A model generated the notes under the pieces. The model had not been told where the DNA came from and searched no databases. It saw only the letters and a list, made by a program, of their open reading frames with translations. DNA of 64,000 nucleotides from NCBI RefSeq assembly GCF_900112495.1, contig NZ_FOMA01000001.1:124001-188000 (forward strand), given 5' to 3'. The translations under genes were made by a program, and so were the position numbers. Position 1 is the first letter of the stretch, and each line of letters starts with the position of its first letter. This document shows, in pieces, positions 47,277 through 56,072 of the stretch. The stretch comes from Bacillus sp. OV322. Lineage in GTDB: Bacteria > Bacillota > Bacilli > Bacillales > DSM-1321.

Positions 47277-47699
47277 GTGAACGTATTGAATCTATATTAT
47301 TTTATTACCCAGCACGATCCAACATTAAACCTGATTATAGAAAAAGAATTTCCCGATAAGCGCTGTGTGGGAGGAAAATACTCAATGGAAACTCATAGTA
47401 TTACTCTATTTCAGCGAGATATCCAAATTCAGTGTAAAAGAGCACTGGGTTCACTGGATAGGCTGCAGGAATATTCCTTAATTGTTTGTTCACACGAACT
47501 TGGCCATGCCTTGGATAAGACTCTCCCGCATTTAAGTGAAGAATTAGCCTTAACGGGGAATCTGGATATCTTATACAAAATTGAAGTGAACGCATGGAAT
47601 ATTGCTGAGAAGCTGATTCCTTTCACTTCTCGAGAATTATTTTTGAAGATCAGGGAAGAGTCTCTTTTCCATTGCAGAAAAAGACCGCTTGTCAGCTGA
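47277..47699 (+). CDS. Small zincin-like putative metallopeptidase
   Basis: This 140-residue protein has the HExxH zinc motif in VCSHELGHALDK (HELGH) and a downstream Glu in KIEVNAWNIAEKL. That arrangement is seen in ImmA/IrrE-type and related minimal zincins. There is no signal peptide or membrane helix, so it should be cytoplasmic. The start is GTG 47277, or TTG 47286 with AAAGAGAG upstream; the true one is uncertain. It stands alone between yhaN and yhaM. The substrate is unknown; no repressor gene of the ImmR type is adjacent. Confidence 0.65.
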   Translation: MNVLNLYYFITQHDPTLNLIIEKEFPDKRCVGGKYSMETHSITLFQRDIQIQCKRALGSLDRLQEYSLIVCSHELGHALDKTLPHLSEELALTGNLDILYKIEVNAWNIAEKLIPFTSRELFLKIREESLFHCRKRPLVS

Positions 47700-47768
47700 T
47701 TCAGCCGGCGCCTGCAGAAATCCTTTTGCGGGTTTTTTCTTTTGTAAGCACACATCTTTGATTCAGGT

Positions 47769-47933
47769 TCTTTTCTTATTTTAAGGAGTGTCTGTAAGAT
47801 CCCGTTGTTAAATCAGGTTAATTGGGGCTAAGGTTTAGGCTCCTCGGGGATTAGAGGCTCACCGTCCGCCCGCAGAAAGCGAACACCTGGCAGCCATATT
47901 TCATAGCAGCAAAGGTTTGCGAATACAGTCTTG
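47769..47933 (-). repeat. Dispersed repeat family A, copy 6 (inverted, degenerate)
   Basis: GTTGTTAAATCAGGTTAATTGG and TTTCATAGCAGCAAAGGTTT mark the family; about 65 bases of the centre are missing compared with copy 4. Confidence 0.7.
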
Positions 47934-48124
47934 ATTTAATAATAGAAGATGGAGCTATGTCTTCTTCTGAGGCTTTATTATAGTACATATAATGAACTTT
48001 TCAGCGGCTGAATTACGGGTTGAACCCATTTTTTGCATCAGGGAGAAATCAATCATCTGAGAAAGGTTTTATAAAGCTCTGTATGATATAATATTTATAC
48101 TTAATCCTACGGAGGTACCTTTAC

Positions 48125-49063
48125 ATGCAAAACGGAATTATACACTACGGCATTGGTGAATCGATAGATACATATATGTATATAAAAACAAGCACAAAGG
48201 CTGTTGCTAGCAACGGCAAACCTTTCCTGACGCTTATCCTTACCGATAAAACAGGGGAAATAGAAGCAAAGCTGTGGGATGTTTCTGAGGATGATGAAAG
48301 AAACTACTCTGCGGAAAGAGCTGTTAAGATACAAGGCGATATTCAAAATTATCGCGGAAGAAGCCAATTGAAAATCCGCAATATCCGGTTAACTACAGAT
48401 CTGGATGGGATTAAAACTTCTGATTTGATCCAAACTGCACCGCTTAGCCAGGAAGAAATGATGGATAAAATAACTAAATATATATTTGAAATGACCAATC
48501 CTAATATTCAGCGCATCACAAGGCACTTGCTGAAGAAATTTCAAAATGAATTCCTCACGTATCCTGCTGCCACTAAAAATCACCATGAATTTATGTCCGG
48601 TTTAGCATTCCATGTCGTCTCAATGCTGGACTTAGCTAAAGCAATCGCTGGACTTTATCCTAAACTTGATAAAGACTTACTGTATGCAGGTGTTATTCTT
48701 CATGACCTTGGCAAAGTCATTGAACTTTCCGGCCCGGTATCGACAGCATATACGGTGGAAGGCAATTTGCTGGGCCATATTACTATCATGGTCAATGAAC
48801 TGGGGAAGGCAGCCGATGAACTTGGCATTGATACAGAGGAAATTATGATACTTAAACATATGGTGCTTTCACATCATGGTAAGGCGGAATGGGGCAGCCC
48901 GAAACCTCCCCTTGTCCGCGAAGCAGAGGTATTGCATTATATAGATAATATCGATGCTAAAATCAATATGATGGACAGGGCGCTCGAGAAGGTGAAACCC
49001 GGTGAATTTACGGAAAGGGTATTTGCCCTGGAAAACCGTTCCTTTTATAAACCTTCTTACTGA
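48125..49063 (+). CDS. yhaM: 3'-5' exoribonuclease YhaM
   Basis: This 312-residue enzyme has an N-terminal OB-fold nucleic-acid-binding domain (about 15-90) and an HD hydrolase domain (about 155-285) with [23 protein letters not shown], and [13 protein letters not shown]. YhaM degrades single-stranded RNA (and DNA) from the 3' end and joins RNA turnover in Bacillus. The length matches B. subtilis YhaM (314). CGGAGGTACC precedes the ATG. Confidence 0.95.
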   Translation: MQNGIIHYGIGESIDTYMYIKTSTKAVASNGKPFLTLILTDKTGEIEAKLWDVSEDDERNYSAERAVKIQGDIQNYRGRSQLKIRNIRLTTDLDGIKTSDLIQTAPLSQEEMMDKITKYIFEMTNPNIQRITRHLLKKFQNEFLTYPAATKNHHEFMSGLAFHVVSMLDLAKAIAGLYPKLDKDLLYAGVILHDLGKVIELSGPVSTAYTVEGNLLGHITIMVNELGKAADELGIDTEEIMILKHMVLSHHGKAEWGSPKPPLVREAEVLHYIDNIDAKINMMDRALEKVKPGEFTERVFALENRSFYKPSY

Positions 49064-49108
49064 AGCAGTCCCTGAAAATATATAAATCTGCTTATTGCTT
49101 GTTAATTT

Positions 49109-49342
49109 AGGCTGTTTTCGTAAACTTTGTTGCTATGGAACAAGGGGTTGATTTCCGCTGCAGGATGCTTCGCTTTCCGCGGGGCGTGCGCTGAGCCTCC
49201 TTGACTTGCGTCTGCGGGGTCTCATCTGTCACGCTGATCCCGCAGGAGTCTCCGCACCTTTCGCTCCAATCAACCTGCTTTAACAAAAGATTTGCCTCGA
49301 AAACTTATTAAATAACAACAACCTTTAAGAAAAGAGTCTTTA
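49109..49342 (+). repeat. Dispersed repeat family A, copy 7
   Basis: This well-preserved copy starts AGGCTGTTTTCGTAAACTTT and ends CCTTTAAGAAAAGAGTCTTT. The GC-rich centre contains CTTCGCTTTCCGCGGGGC. It lies between yhaM and yhaL. Confidence 0.9.
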
Positions 49343-49429
49343 TTTAAGATTTCAGCATGCATAAACTTGTCCGGGGAGGCATATTCTCTATTAAGATTAA
49401 TGGGACAGCTTCCCGAAAGGAGAAAGAAT

Positions 49430-49615
49430 ATGCCATTTTGGATATGGATTATATTTGCGGGAATTATTGTAAGTGCAATTATGGCTGTTTATACGGCAAA
49501 GCAGGACAGGAAACTGGAAAATGATTGGATTGAAAAAGAAGGCCAGAAATATATAGACAGGATGAAGCTCGAGAAAGAAAAGAAAAAAGACGATGATATA
49601 CAGCAAGGAGCATAA
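49430..49615 (+). CDS. yhaL: Sporulation protein YhaL
   Basis: This 61-residue protein has one N-terminal membrane helix (FWIWIIFAGIIVSAIMAVYTA) and a highly charged cytoplasmic tail rich in Lys and Asp. It matches the Spore_YhaL type, expressed in the forespore in B. subtilis; its role is unclear. The start is ATG 49430 with AAAGGAG; the frame is open 21 codons upstream without support. It is convergent with prsA across a shared terminator. Confidence 0.85.
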   Translation: MPFWIWIIFAGIIVSAIMAVYTAKQDRKLENDWIEKEGQKYIDRMKLEKEKKKDDDIQQGA

Positions 49616-49648
49616 AAAACATCCCGGCGTAATTGCCGGGATGTTTTT
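49614..49648. terminator. Bidirectional terminator, yhaL / prsA
   Basis: AAAAAACATCCCGGC and GCCGGGATGTTTTTT are exact complements around GTAATT, between convergent genes. Confidence 0.92.
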
Positions 49649-49679
49649 TATGTTATCGCAGTCCTGGAAAGTACCAGGA

Positions 49680-50555
49680 TTATTGTCCTGCAGCTGGTGC
49701 AGCTTCAGGCTGTTTAAGGGCATCCTTGAGATCTTTATCCTTAATCTCAACATCAGAAGCCTTAATTTCTTTATTGATTTTCTTTTGTACTTGAGCTTGG
49801 TCAAGTTTTGAAACTTTTAAATCATACTCAAGCTTTTTCTTCATATCTTTATATGGTTTCTTTGCCTTTTTATCTAGGAGCTGGATAATGTGATATCCAT
49901 TTTGTGATTTAACAGGTCCGGAAATTTCACCTTTTTTCAATGCATACGTAGCATTTTCGAATTCAGGAACCATTTGTCCTGCACCAAACCATCCTAAATC
50001 TCCACCTTTGGAAGCAGAGCCTGGGTCTTGTGAGTATTTCTTGGCAAGGTCTTCGAACTTTTCGCCTTTATCGAGCTTTTGTTTAATTTCTTTTGCTGTT
50101 TTTTCATCTTTAAGTAAAATGTGTCTTGCGTGAACCTGCGGCTTAAGCTTGTCATAGGATGCTTTTACTTCTTTATCAGTAACCTTTACATCTTCAGCTG
50201 CAGCTTTTTCTTGAAGCATGCCAATTTTCATTGAACGCTTCAAATCAGCTTCGCTTTTATAGCCGGATTGTGCAAGTGCGGCTGCGAAATTATCACCCAT
50301 TTGATCTTTAAGTTCTTTAAGCTTGGCATTAACCTCAGAATCAGAAACTTTATATTTTTTTGAAAGGACTTTTTCATAAACTAATTCCTGAAGAACTTGG
50401 TTTCCATATCTGTCTTTCAAAGTATTGTAAAGATCTTCTTTTGAGATATCTCCAGCCTTGGTTTTAACAACGGCTTCAGAGTCGCCTCCGCTGCTGCAAG
50501 CAGTTAGTCCAAGAAGGCCGGCTGTTACCGCAAGGGATAATACCAATTTCCTCAT
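49680..50555 (-). CDS. prsA: Foldase lipoprotein PrsA
   Basis: This 291-residue lipoprotein helps secreted proteins fold outside the membrane. The signal peptide ends in the lipobox LTAC, with lipidated Cys20. A parvulin-type PpiC domain covers about 133-225 (HARHILLKDEKTAKEIKQ, GGDLGWFGAGQMVPEF, SQNGYHIIQLLDKK), flanked by helical chaperone regions. The tail is Ala/Pro/Gln-rich. ATG 50555 (MRKLVLSLAV) has AGGAG; three codons before it is a TTG. Essential in B. subtilis. Confidence 0.96.
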   Translation of the reverse strand: MRKLVLSLAVTAGLLGLTACSSGGDSEAVVKTKAGDISKEDLYNTLKDRYGNQVLQELVYEKVLSKKYKVSDSEVNAKLKELKDQMGDNFAAALAQSGYKSEADLKRSMKIGMLQEKAAAEDVKVTDKEVKASYDKLKPQVHARHILLKDEKTAKEIKQKLDKGEKFEDLAKKYSQDPGSASKGGDLGWFGAGQMVPEFENATYALKKGEISGPVKSQNGYHIIQLLDKKAKKPYKDMKKKLEYDLKVSKLDQAQVQKKINKEIKASDVEIKDKDLKDALKQPEAAPAAGQ

Positions 50556-50992
50556 AAAAAACAACTCCTGTTAATAAATTCGTGGCTGCTTTGTAAATCC
50601 ACAAATCCTACTATAACATAAATTGGTTTCATTACAAAAAATAATATGGTTTTTCCCCATTGAATTTATTGAAAATAGGCAAATATCTAGTCAATTAATT
50701 ACTGCCTACATATGATAAGCCGTGGGAATAAAAGGGGTACCACAATGGGGGTTTTTAGGCAGCTGTTTTACATTTGGTTTTGATTTGACGGGCGAAAAAA
50801 TCAAGTGCAAGCATTTTTTACAGTGCAAGTCAATAGCCCACTCTTTTCAGCCAAATGCTGAATAGGATATGGTAATCGCATAGTAAATGCTTTCCAGGAA
50901 TGCCGGCTTGCCTGCACAGATTGCCTGGTAAGAAAACGGTATTATGCGGTGTATAGCCTGTTCACTTCTTTTATTGGAAAGGAGGAAACACA
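50556..50992. other. Intergenic region between prsA and sscA
   Basis: It holds the divergent promoters for prsA and sscA, but no convincing ORF and no clear consensus promoter were found. Confidence 0.4.
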
Positions 50993-51076
50993 ATGTCCGG
51001 AGGATACGGCGGAGGTTTTGCTTTAATTGTAGTCCTTTTCATCCTTTTAATCATCATCGGATGTTCTTGCCTATAA
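50993..51076 (+). CDS. sscA: Small spore coat assembly protein SscA (YjcZ family)
   Basis: This 27-residue protein has a Gly-rich head (MSGGYGGG) and one hydrophobic helix (FALIVVLFILLIIIGC) with two Cys near the end. It is typical of YjcZ/SscA proteins; SscA (YhzE) helps coat assembly and germination in B. subtilis and maps near prsA. AAAGGAGG precedes the ATG, and a terminator follows. It is too short for routine ORF calling. Confidence 0.88.
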   Translation: MSGGYGGGFALIVVLFILLIIIGCSCL

Positions 51077-51097
51077 TAAGAGCTTAAACAAATAATA

Positions 51098-51127
51098 AAG
51101 GTGAAGCCTTATTGGGCTTCACCTTTT
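51098..51127 (+). terminator. Terminator of sscA
   Basis: AAAGGTGAAGCC pairs with GGGCTTCACCTTTT around TTATT. Confidence 0.9.
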
Positions 51128-51234
51128 ATAGTTGTATACGAACAGCCAAATTTTCATTAAATTCGGGAGAACTTAGAAAGGATTATGTATGAAAAAGTTA
51201 CCGGATGTATACATTTGTAAATTTGTGCGGCAGA

Positions 51235-51417
51235 TTAAGTAAAGGATATTTCAATATAAGACGATAAAAGCAATATGGTAATTAATATATTGATAGTCCT
51301 GAATACTTTAGGCTGGCGGTCTTCAGGAATTTCTTTTTGAAGACATAGAGAATTGGTCATTTTGTTGATATTGTATAATATTACGGCGGAGAAGAGAATA
51401 AACCATAAAACAATCAC
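51235..51417 (-). CDS. Small two-helix membrane protein
   Basis: This 60-residue protein has two hydrophobic segments (VIVLWFILFSAVILY and INILITILLLSSYI) separated by a short charged loop. The start is GTG 51417 with AGGAGGG upstream; a frame start eight codons earlier lacks a ribosome-binding site. The family is not recognised; it holds the place of a small yha gene between prsA and yhaI. Confidence 0.6.
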   Translation of the reverse strand: MIVLWFILFSAVILYNINKMTNSLCLQKEIPEDRQPKVFRTINILITILLLSSYIEISFT

Positions 51418-51865
51418 TCCTGAATCCCTCCTTGCAAACATTCATGTATAATAACGATACCAAATTCCCCGCAAAAAAGATAGCCTAAAAACTTCAGCAG
51501 CACGCACCTGGCTGGAGCTTTTGATATGAGGAGAAAATAACTCCATACAGATTTTTGCGTAATAAAACTGGGACAATGTACTGTTTTGCATGAAACCCGG
51601 CAAAGGGTTTATCCCTTAAAGGGTAAAAAGCAGTTTAAATGAAAAGGGCAGCCTATTGGAAAATGAGCTGCAGGTGGAGCATTTTTTTAGGATTTAAGAA
51701 AGGTAAATAGTGTAATAGTATTCAAACAAGATATAATAAGGTGAGAGGGTCTGAAGCCGGGGGTAAAAATGCCCGGATAAGCTGCTTTAGCAGCTCATAT
51801 AAAATGAAACTGTAAGTATACATAGGAAAAATCAGTTAAGCGTATTTGTATCCGGAGGAAAACAT
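51418..51865. other. Intergenic region with several small hairpins before yhaI
   Basis: No ORF is convincing. Short inverted repeats are frequent: AAACCC/GGGTTT near 51595, CCCTTAAAGGG near 51616, CCGGG/CCCGG near 51757, and AGCTGC TTTA GCAGCT at about 51781-51796. A TATAAT-like element lies near 51734. Together they suggest a structured 5' leader or a small RNA upstream of yhaI. Confidence 0.4.
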
Positions 51866-52195
51866 ATGGGAAATCTTGAAAAAGAAATAGAGACATTAAA
51901 ATATCATAACCAGCTGCTGCTGAATATCATAAAAAATCCTAAAGCCAGTCTGGATTTCCTTTATGTAGAGAAAAATATTACTCTAGCTGAAGCAAAAAGA
52001 GTAAAACAAATTTGTGAAGAACTGAACAAGCGATATCAAATAGAAAAAGCGGAAGGATATATGAATTTTCAACCGCTTCTTGGCCAATTAAAAAGGGAGC
52101 TGAATCCGAAGCTATCACTTAAGGAATTTATGGAAGCATGTATGACTCAAGGAGAGTTCATATCATTGATGTCTGCATTATCCAAGAGTCAATGA
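51866..52195 (+). CDS. yhaI: YhaI (DUF1878) protein
   Basis: This 109-residue, all-helical cytoplasmic protein starts with a coiled-coil stretch (NLEKEIETLKYHNQLLLNIIK). The size and position match B. subtilis yhaI; the function is unknown. CGGAGG precedes the ATG. It converges with scoC with only three bases between the stop codons and no terminator, so the two transcripts must overlap at their 3' ends. Confidence 0.85.
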   Translation: MGNLEKEIETLKYHNQLLLNIIKNPKASLDFLYVEKNITLAEAKRVKQICEELNKRYQIEKAEGYMNFQPLLGQLKRELNPKLSLKEFMEACMTQGEFISLMSALSKSQ

Positions 52196-52198
52196 TCC

Positions 52199-52777
52199 TT
52201 AAACAGGTTCTTTTTCTGCTTCACTCTTCTTTTTTTGAATTTTACCTTCTTCTTCTGTAAACTGATTGTCAATATTGGCAAATGAGCGTTCAAAAATACC
52301 AATGAAATCCTCACCATAAATATTTTTGATTACGGCCATCATTTCAATCATATCAGGAAATTTCCCATACAAGTCACGGAGGGGGAGTGCCCCTGTAAAA
52401 GCTGCATTGTTGCCGGGATCATAGGTTTCCATCAATTCCAAAAGAATGGTTTCACCCTTTTCGGTGATCTTGATGTAGGTGTTTCGCTTATCATGTTCCT
52501 TTTTTGAAAACTCCAGCAAACCGCGTTCTTCTAATTTTTTTGAAAAATTAAAAGCTGTAGATACATGCATAACACCGAATTTTGCAACATCAGAAATGGA
52601 TGCGCCGTTCAAATGATAAGCAATCCATAATATATGATGTTCATTGATATTTAAGTCAAAGGGTTTGATCCATTGCTGCCAATCTTTTTCGATTGATTTC
52701 CATAGTGCTTTGCTGAGCTGTGCAATCCTTTGACTGAAAATTAGCGCTTCTTTCATAGAATAATTTTTATCCTGCAT
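52199..52777 (-). CDS. scoC: MarR-type transition-state regulator ScoC (Hpr)
   Basis: This 192-residue MarR-family winged-helix protein ([77 protein letters not shown]) is nearly the same as B. subtilis Hpr in the DNA-binding part. It represses extracellular proteases, peptide transporters and sporulation genes during growth. The start chosen is ATG 52777 with AGGTGA; a GTG four codons earlier lacks a site. It lies near prsA and the ecs genes, both tied to protein secretion. Confidence 0.95.
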   Translation of the reverse strand: MQDKNYSMKEALIFSQRIAQLSKALWKSIEKDWQQWIKPFDLNINEHHILWIAYHLNGASISDVAKFGVMHVSTAFNFSKKLEERGLLEFSKKEHDKRNTYIKITEKGETILLELMETYDPGNNAAFTGALPLRDLYGKFPDMIEMMAVIKNIYGEDFIGIFERSFANIDNQFTEEEGKIQKKKSEAEKEPV

Positions 52778-52949
52778 GTCCTTACTCACCTACTTATAAG
52801 AATTCTCTATATTTATTATGACAATAAAGTAAAAATTAATAAAGATAAAATTTGCTAAATTTTTAGAAATTTTCAGTTTTTTTAGCTCTGTTTTACTGAA
52901 AATACCGGTTTTTACTTTGAAAAATGGAAATGCAGCTTCACGAAGTAAA

Positions 52950-52997
52950 AGAACCGGAGCAGGAAAAACAGGCATAGGCCTGCTGCTCCGGTTTTTT
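52950..52997. terminator. Terminator of yhaH
   Basis: AACCGGAGCAG pairs with CTGCTCCGGTT. T runs follow on both strands. It is directly beyond the yhaH stop. Confidence 0.8.
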
Positions 52998-52998
52998 C

Positions 52999-53361
52999 TT
53001 ATTTTGCAGGAGTGCCAGCGGTTTCCTCTAATTCCTGAATAGAAGATTCTATTTCCTGGATGCCTTTTGTCAGCTCTTCTTTATGAGGTTCAATTTCCTC
53101 TTTCCATCCTTGGATCAGCAGCTTAACATCTTCAATGAATGCTTTGATGGACTCTTTGCTTACTTTAGAAGCGTTTACGGTTTCATTTTTTATATCCATG
53201 ATCCGTGCTTTAAGCTCTTGGATTGACAATGAAATCTCTTCCTTGCCTGCACTGATTTTTCCGCGGACTTCTTTTCCTGAAGCAGGAGTTGTCAGGATTA
53301 CAGCAGTACCTGCGACAATAGTTCCTGTCACAAATCCGAACAATAATGATTTAGCCTTCAT
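52999..53361 (-). CDS. yhaH: YtxH-domain protein YhaH
   Basis: This 120-residue protein has an N-terminal membrane segment (LLFGFVTGTIVAGTAVILTTPASGKEVR), typical of YtxH-type general-stress proteins, followed by long amphipathic helices that may form a coiled coil. The function is unknown. It corresponds to B. subtilis yhaH next to scoC. Gene spacing suggests its own promoter and terminator. Confidence 0.87.
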   Translation of the reverse strand: MKAKSLLFGFVTGTIVAGTAVILTTPASGKEVRGKISAGKEEISLSIQELKARIMDIKNETVNASKVSKESIKAFIEDVKLLIQGWKEEIEPHKEELTKGIQEIESSIQELEETAGTPAK

Positions 53362-53618
53362 TGTATATCACCTCGTTTTTTCTTATCTAATTGATTTCGA
53401 TGAAAAAAGACAAATCCCTTCTATAAATGAAAACATTAATTGGTAATTAAAAAAGTTTTTAATAAACTTGAGTGTTTTTCTTAATTTACCATAATTTTCT
53501 TATACAGGGAAGTGTAATTCTATATTAACTTTATATCACAAAAATAATTTCTTAAACGTTAATTACAATAATTAAAGTATATAAAAATAACTTGGATAGA
53601 CAAACTACCTCCTATCTA

Positions 53619-53817
53619 AGACTTTGCTGCTGCCTGAACAAGGGGGGATTTCCGCTGCAGGATGCTTCGCTTTCCGCGGGGCGTGCGCTGAGTCTCCTCG
53701 GCTTCGCCTGCGGGGTCTCATCTGACACGCTGATCCCGCAGGAGTCTCCGCATCTTTCACTCCAATCAACCGGCTTAAATAAAAACCAAAACCATCTTTA
53801 AGAAAAAAGAGCCTTTC
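53619..53817 (+). repeat. Dispersed repeat family A, copy 8
   Basis: ACTTTGCTGCTGCCTGAACAAGG leads into the same GC-rich centre as copy 7 and ends AAGAAAAAAGAGCCTTT. The left end is truncated. The rest of the gap from yhaH to it (53362-53618) is AT-rich and empty. Confidence 0.88.
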
Positions 53818-53880
53818 ATAATAAAGGAGTGTGCTGAATATAGTAATACAAGCTAAAATGCGGAGACAGGGGGAGTGAGC

Positions 53881-54072
53881 ATGGGGAGAGCTATGAGCAT
53901 TTTTTTTATATTATGTACGCTAAGTCTTGCTGGTATGCTTTATTTTCTGGCAGCTGCCAGGAAACCAGGCATGTATCCGCCCAAAAATATGCTGAAAAAA
54001 AGAGCTGAAATGCTTGGCGTGCTTGGCTGCATATTCCTGCTGCTTGGCCTGATAGGATATATGTTCCACTAA
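53881..54072 (+). CDS. Small two-helix membrane protein
   Basis: This 63-residue protein has hydrophobic helices at about 3-23 and 44-60 and a basic loop with KPGMYPPKNMLKKR between. The start is ATG 53881 with GGGGGA six bases upstream; the GTG two codons earlier is too close. Position suggests one of the small yhz genes near trpP. The function is unknown. Confidence 0.65.
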   Translation: MGRAMSIFFILCTLSLAGMLYFLAAARKPGMYPPKNMLKKRAEMLGVLGCIFLLLGLIGYMFH

Positions 54073-54128
54073 AAAAAGGGAAACGGCTTGAGATCTCATA
54101 AGTGAGAATTGAATGCCGGATAATCAGC

Positions 54129-54179
54129 ATGCATAAAAAAAACCGCCGGATTCCTCTTCGGCGGGGTTTTTTTATGCAT
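54129..54179. terminator. Bidirectional terminator before trpP end
   Basis: The long inverted repeat ATGCATAAAAAAAACCGCCG against CGGCGGGGTTTTTTTATGCAT lies between the small membrane gene and trpP, which converge. Confidence 0.9.
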
Positions 54180-54183
54180 TTAT

Positions 54184-54702
54184 TTAAACATTGGCAGGGA
54201 GGCTGCTTTTCTTTATAAGTCCGCTGACAATCGGATAAATAATGACCATAGCGACTGTATTAAGAAGTACTGCAGGAAGTACAACAGCAGCGAATAAGCT
54301 TACAAAAGCACCTGGCAGTCCAACGATTAAATATGCTGATCCTAAAAATACAGTTCCGGAAACTAATGTACCAATGGCTGTCAAAATTCCTGCGTTTACT
54401 GCTGTAAAAGAAAACTTCCTTGCTGCAATAAACATGAAATAAAAGACAAAACAAGTGACAAATTTATCAATAACGTTCGGGATAAAGCCCCCGGGGAATG
54501 TAGAAGTCAATCCAGATATAATTCCGCCCGCCAAAGCCACTAAAAAGACATTTTTCTTTTCAGGAAAAAGGATGATGGCCAAAAAGGACATTGTAAGCAT
54601 CATGTCAGGCTTCATTCCCAGGAAAAAACCGGGGATGATGACATGAAGTGCAGCACCAATTCCGACAAAAAGGGCAAGGGAAACCAAAGTTCTAATATTC
54701 AT
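54184..54702 (-). CDS. trpP: Tryptophan transporter TrpP
   Basis: This 172-residue membrane protein with five or six helices belongs to the TrpP (YhaG) group, probably the substrate-binding S component of an ECF-like importer for tryptophan. The ATG at 54702 is preceded by a ribosome-binding site (GGAGAG) embedded in a row of (G/T)AG triplets forming a TRAP site, so tryptophan-bound TRAP should block translation. Size and context match B. subtilis trpP. Confidence 0.9.
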   Translation of the reverse strand: MNIRTLVSLALFVGIGAALHVIIPGFFLGMKPDMMLTMSFLAIILFPEKKNVFLVALAGGIISGLTSTFPGGFIPNVIDKFVTCFVFYFMFIAARKFSFTAVNAGILTAIGTLVSGTVFLGSAYLIVGLPGAFVSLFAAVVLPAVLLNTVAMVIIYPIVSGLIKKSSLPANV

Positions 54703-54704
54703 TT

Positions 54705-54732
54705 CTCATCTCTCCTATTCTCATCTCAGCTA
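54705..54732 (-). promoter_or_regulatory. TRAP-binding site over the trpP ribosome-binding site
   Basis: Reading the minus strand toward the ATG, six triplets TAG, GAG, GAG, TAG, GAG, GAG are each separated by exactly two bases (CT, AT, AA, GA, AT), ending two bases before the start codon. Further imperfect AAG and CAG triplets lie upstream (54746-54738). This is the classic TRAP target. It covers the Shine-Dalgarno sequence, so the expected effect is tryptophan-dependent block of trpP translation. Confidence 0.88.
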
Positions 54733-54844
54733 ATTTTCTGATTCTTCAGCAGTGCACTGATTGCCTGCTGCAAGAACTTTAAAACAGTATATCATGTGAT
54801 TGCTTTTTTTTGAAGTTATATCTTTTGAAAATGTAGTAGAGCTC

Positions 54845-55942
54845 TTATCGGGTGCAGCATTTTTTATAGGTGTTCTTAAAAGCCTTCATAAAATCGAATA
54901 ATTGCTCGCAGTGCGAATAAGGAACCGCATTGTAGATGGAAGCCCGGCAGCCTCCAATGGAGCGATGGCCGTTTAATCCTGTAAATCCTGCTTCGGCTGC
55001 TTGCTTTAGAAATTGTTTTTCTGCATCTTCTTCGGGGAGAGTGAAGGTTATATTCATATTTGACCTGCTGCCGCTCCTGGCATGACCTTTATAAAATCCA
55101 TCACTTTCATCAATGGCCTTGTAGATGAGATTGGCCTTTTTAGTATTTATTGCTTCTATTTTCTTTAATCCGCCTTTGTCTTTAACCCATTCAAGCACAA
55201 GTGAAAGAAGGTAAATGGCGAATGTAGGAGGAGTATTATACAGTGAATTATTTTTTGCATGAATATAATAGGAAAGCATTGAAGGAATATGGCTTGATTC
55301 ATGAATTAAATCTTTTCTGATAATGACAGCGGTCACTCCCGAAGGTCCAAGGTTTTTTTGTGCACCTGCATATATCAGTCCAAATTTATCTACCTCAATT
55401 TCTTTACTCAGTATATCGCTGGACATATCCGCAGCCAGCGGCACATGCTTTGTATCAGGATACTCACGCCATTGTGTTCCGTAAATCGTATTATTGCTTG
55501 TAATATGGAGGTAAGATGCATCATTGCTGACCAATATTTCATCAGGCTTGGGGATATGTGTATAATTATCTTTCTTCCCTGAACCGGCAATCCGGGTTTT
55601 TCCTACTTTTTGGGCCTCCTTCAGCGCCTTTTCGGACCATGACCCGGTAATTACATAATCAGCAAATTTATCAGGGGCATTGAGGTTCATCGGAACCATT
55701 GAAAATTGAAGGCTTGCTCCGCCCTGCAAAAATAAAACTTCATAATTGGAAGGAATCTGAAGGATTTCTTTTAATGAATGTATGGCAGAGTTGTGGATGT
55801 CTTCAAAAATGGAACTGCGATGGCTAAGCTCCATGACAGACATGCCTGAATTGCGGATGTTTAACCATTCTGACTGTGCTTTAGTAAGCACTTCTTCGGG
55901 CAAAGCAGCAGGACCGGCATTAAAATTCAGCGCTCGTTTCAT
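54845..55942 (-). CDS. serC: Phosphoserine aminotransferase
   Basis: This 365-residue PLP enzyme makes phosphoserine from phosphohydroxypyruvate and glutamate in serine synthesis. Landmarks are NFNAGPAALPEEV, MSVMELSHRS, FLQGGASLQFSMVPMNL, the PLP lysine in IYAGAQKNLGPSGVT, and GLNGHRSIGGCRASIYNAV at the end. Two ATG codons are adjacent (55945, 55942); the second has better spacing to AGGAGG. Monocistronic. Confidence 0.95.
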   Translation of the reverse strand: MKRALNFNAGPAALPEEVLTKAQSEWLNIRNSGMSVMELSHRSSIFEDIHNSAIHSLKEILQIPSNYEVLFLQGGASLQFSMVPMNLNAPDKFADYVITGSWSEKALKEAQKVGKTRIAGSGKKDNYTHIPKPDEILVSNDASYLHITSNNTIYGTQWREYPDTKHVPLAADMSSDILSKEIEVDKFGLIYAGAQKNLGPSGVTAVIIRKDLIHESSHIPSMLSYYIHAKNNSLYNTPPTFAIYLLSLVLEWVKDKGGLKKIEAINTKKANLIYKAIDESDGFYKGHARSGSRSNMNITFTLPEEDAEKQFLKQAAEAGFTGLNGHRSIGGCRASIYNAVPYSHCEQLFDFMKAFKNTYKKCCTR

Positions 55943-56032
55943 CATATTTCCTCCTATACTGTAATGTGCTAAAGAACTATTGTATAATCCTAACAGAAAA
56001 ATAGGCGGAATAGTATAAAAATTTAGATAAAA

Positions 56033-56063
56033 AACGCAAAGCCTTAAAAAAGACTTTGCGGAA
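56033..56063 (-). terminator. Terminator of hit
   Basis: On the minus strand CGCAAAG pairs with CTTTGCG and a T run follows, about ten bases past the hit stop. Confidence 0.75.
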
Positions 56064-56072
56064 GAAAATTTA

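Noticed and set aside
47277..47699. Toxin-antitoxin or ImmA/ImmR module
   Set aside because: No adjacent small DNA-binding gene and no mobile element at this place.
53592..53801. Plus-strand ORF in repeat copy 8
   Set aside because: Same reason: repeat sequence without a ribosome-binding site or conserved frame.
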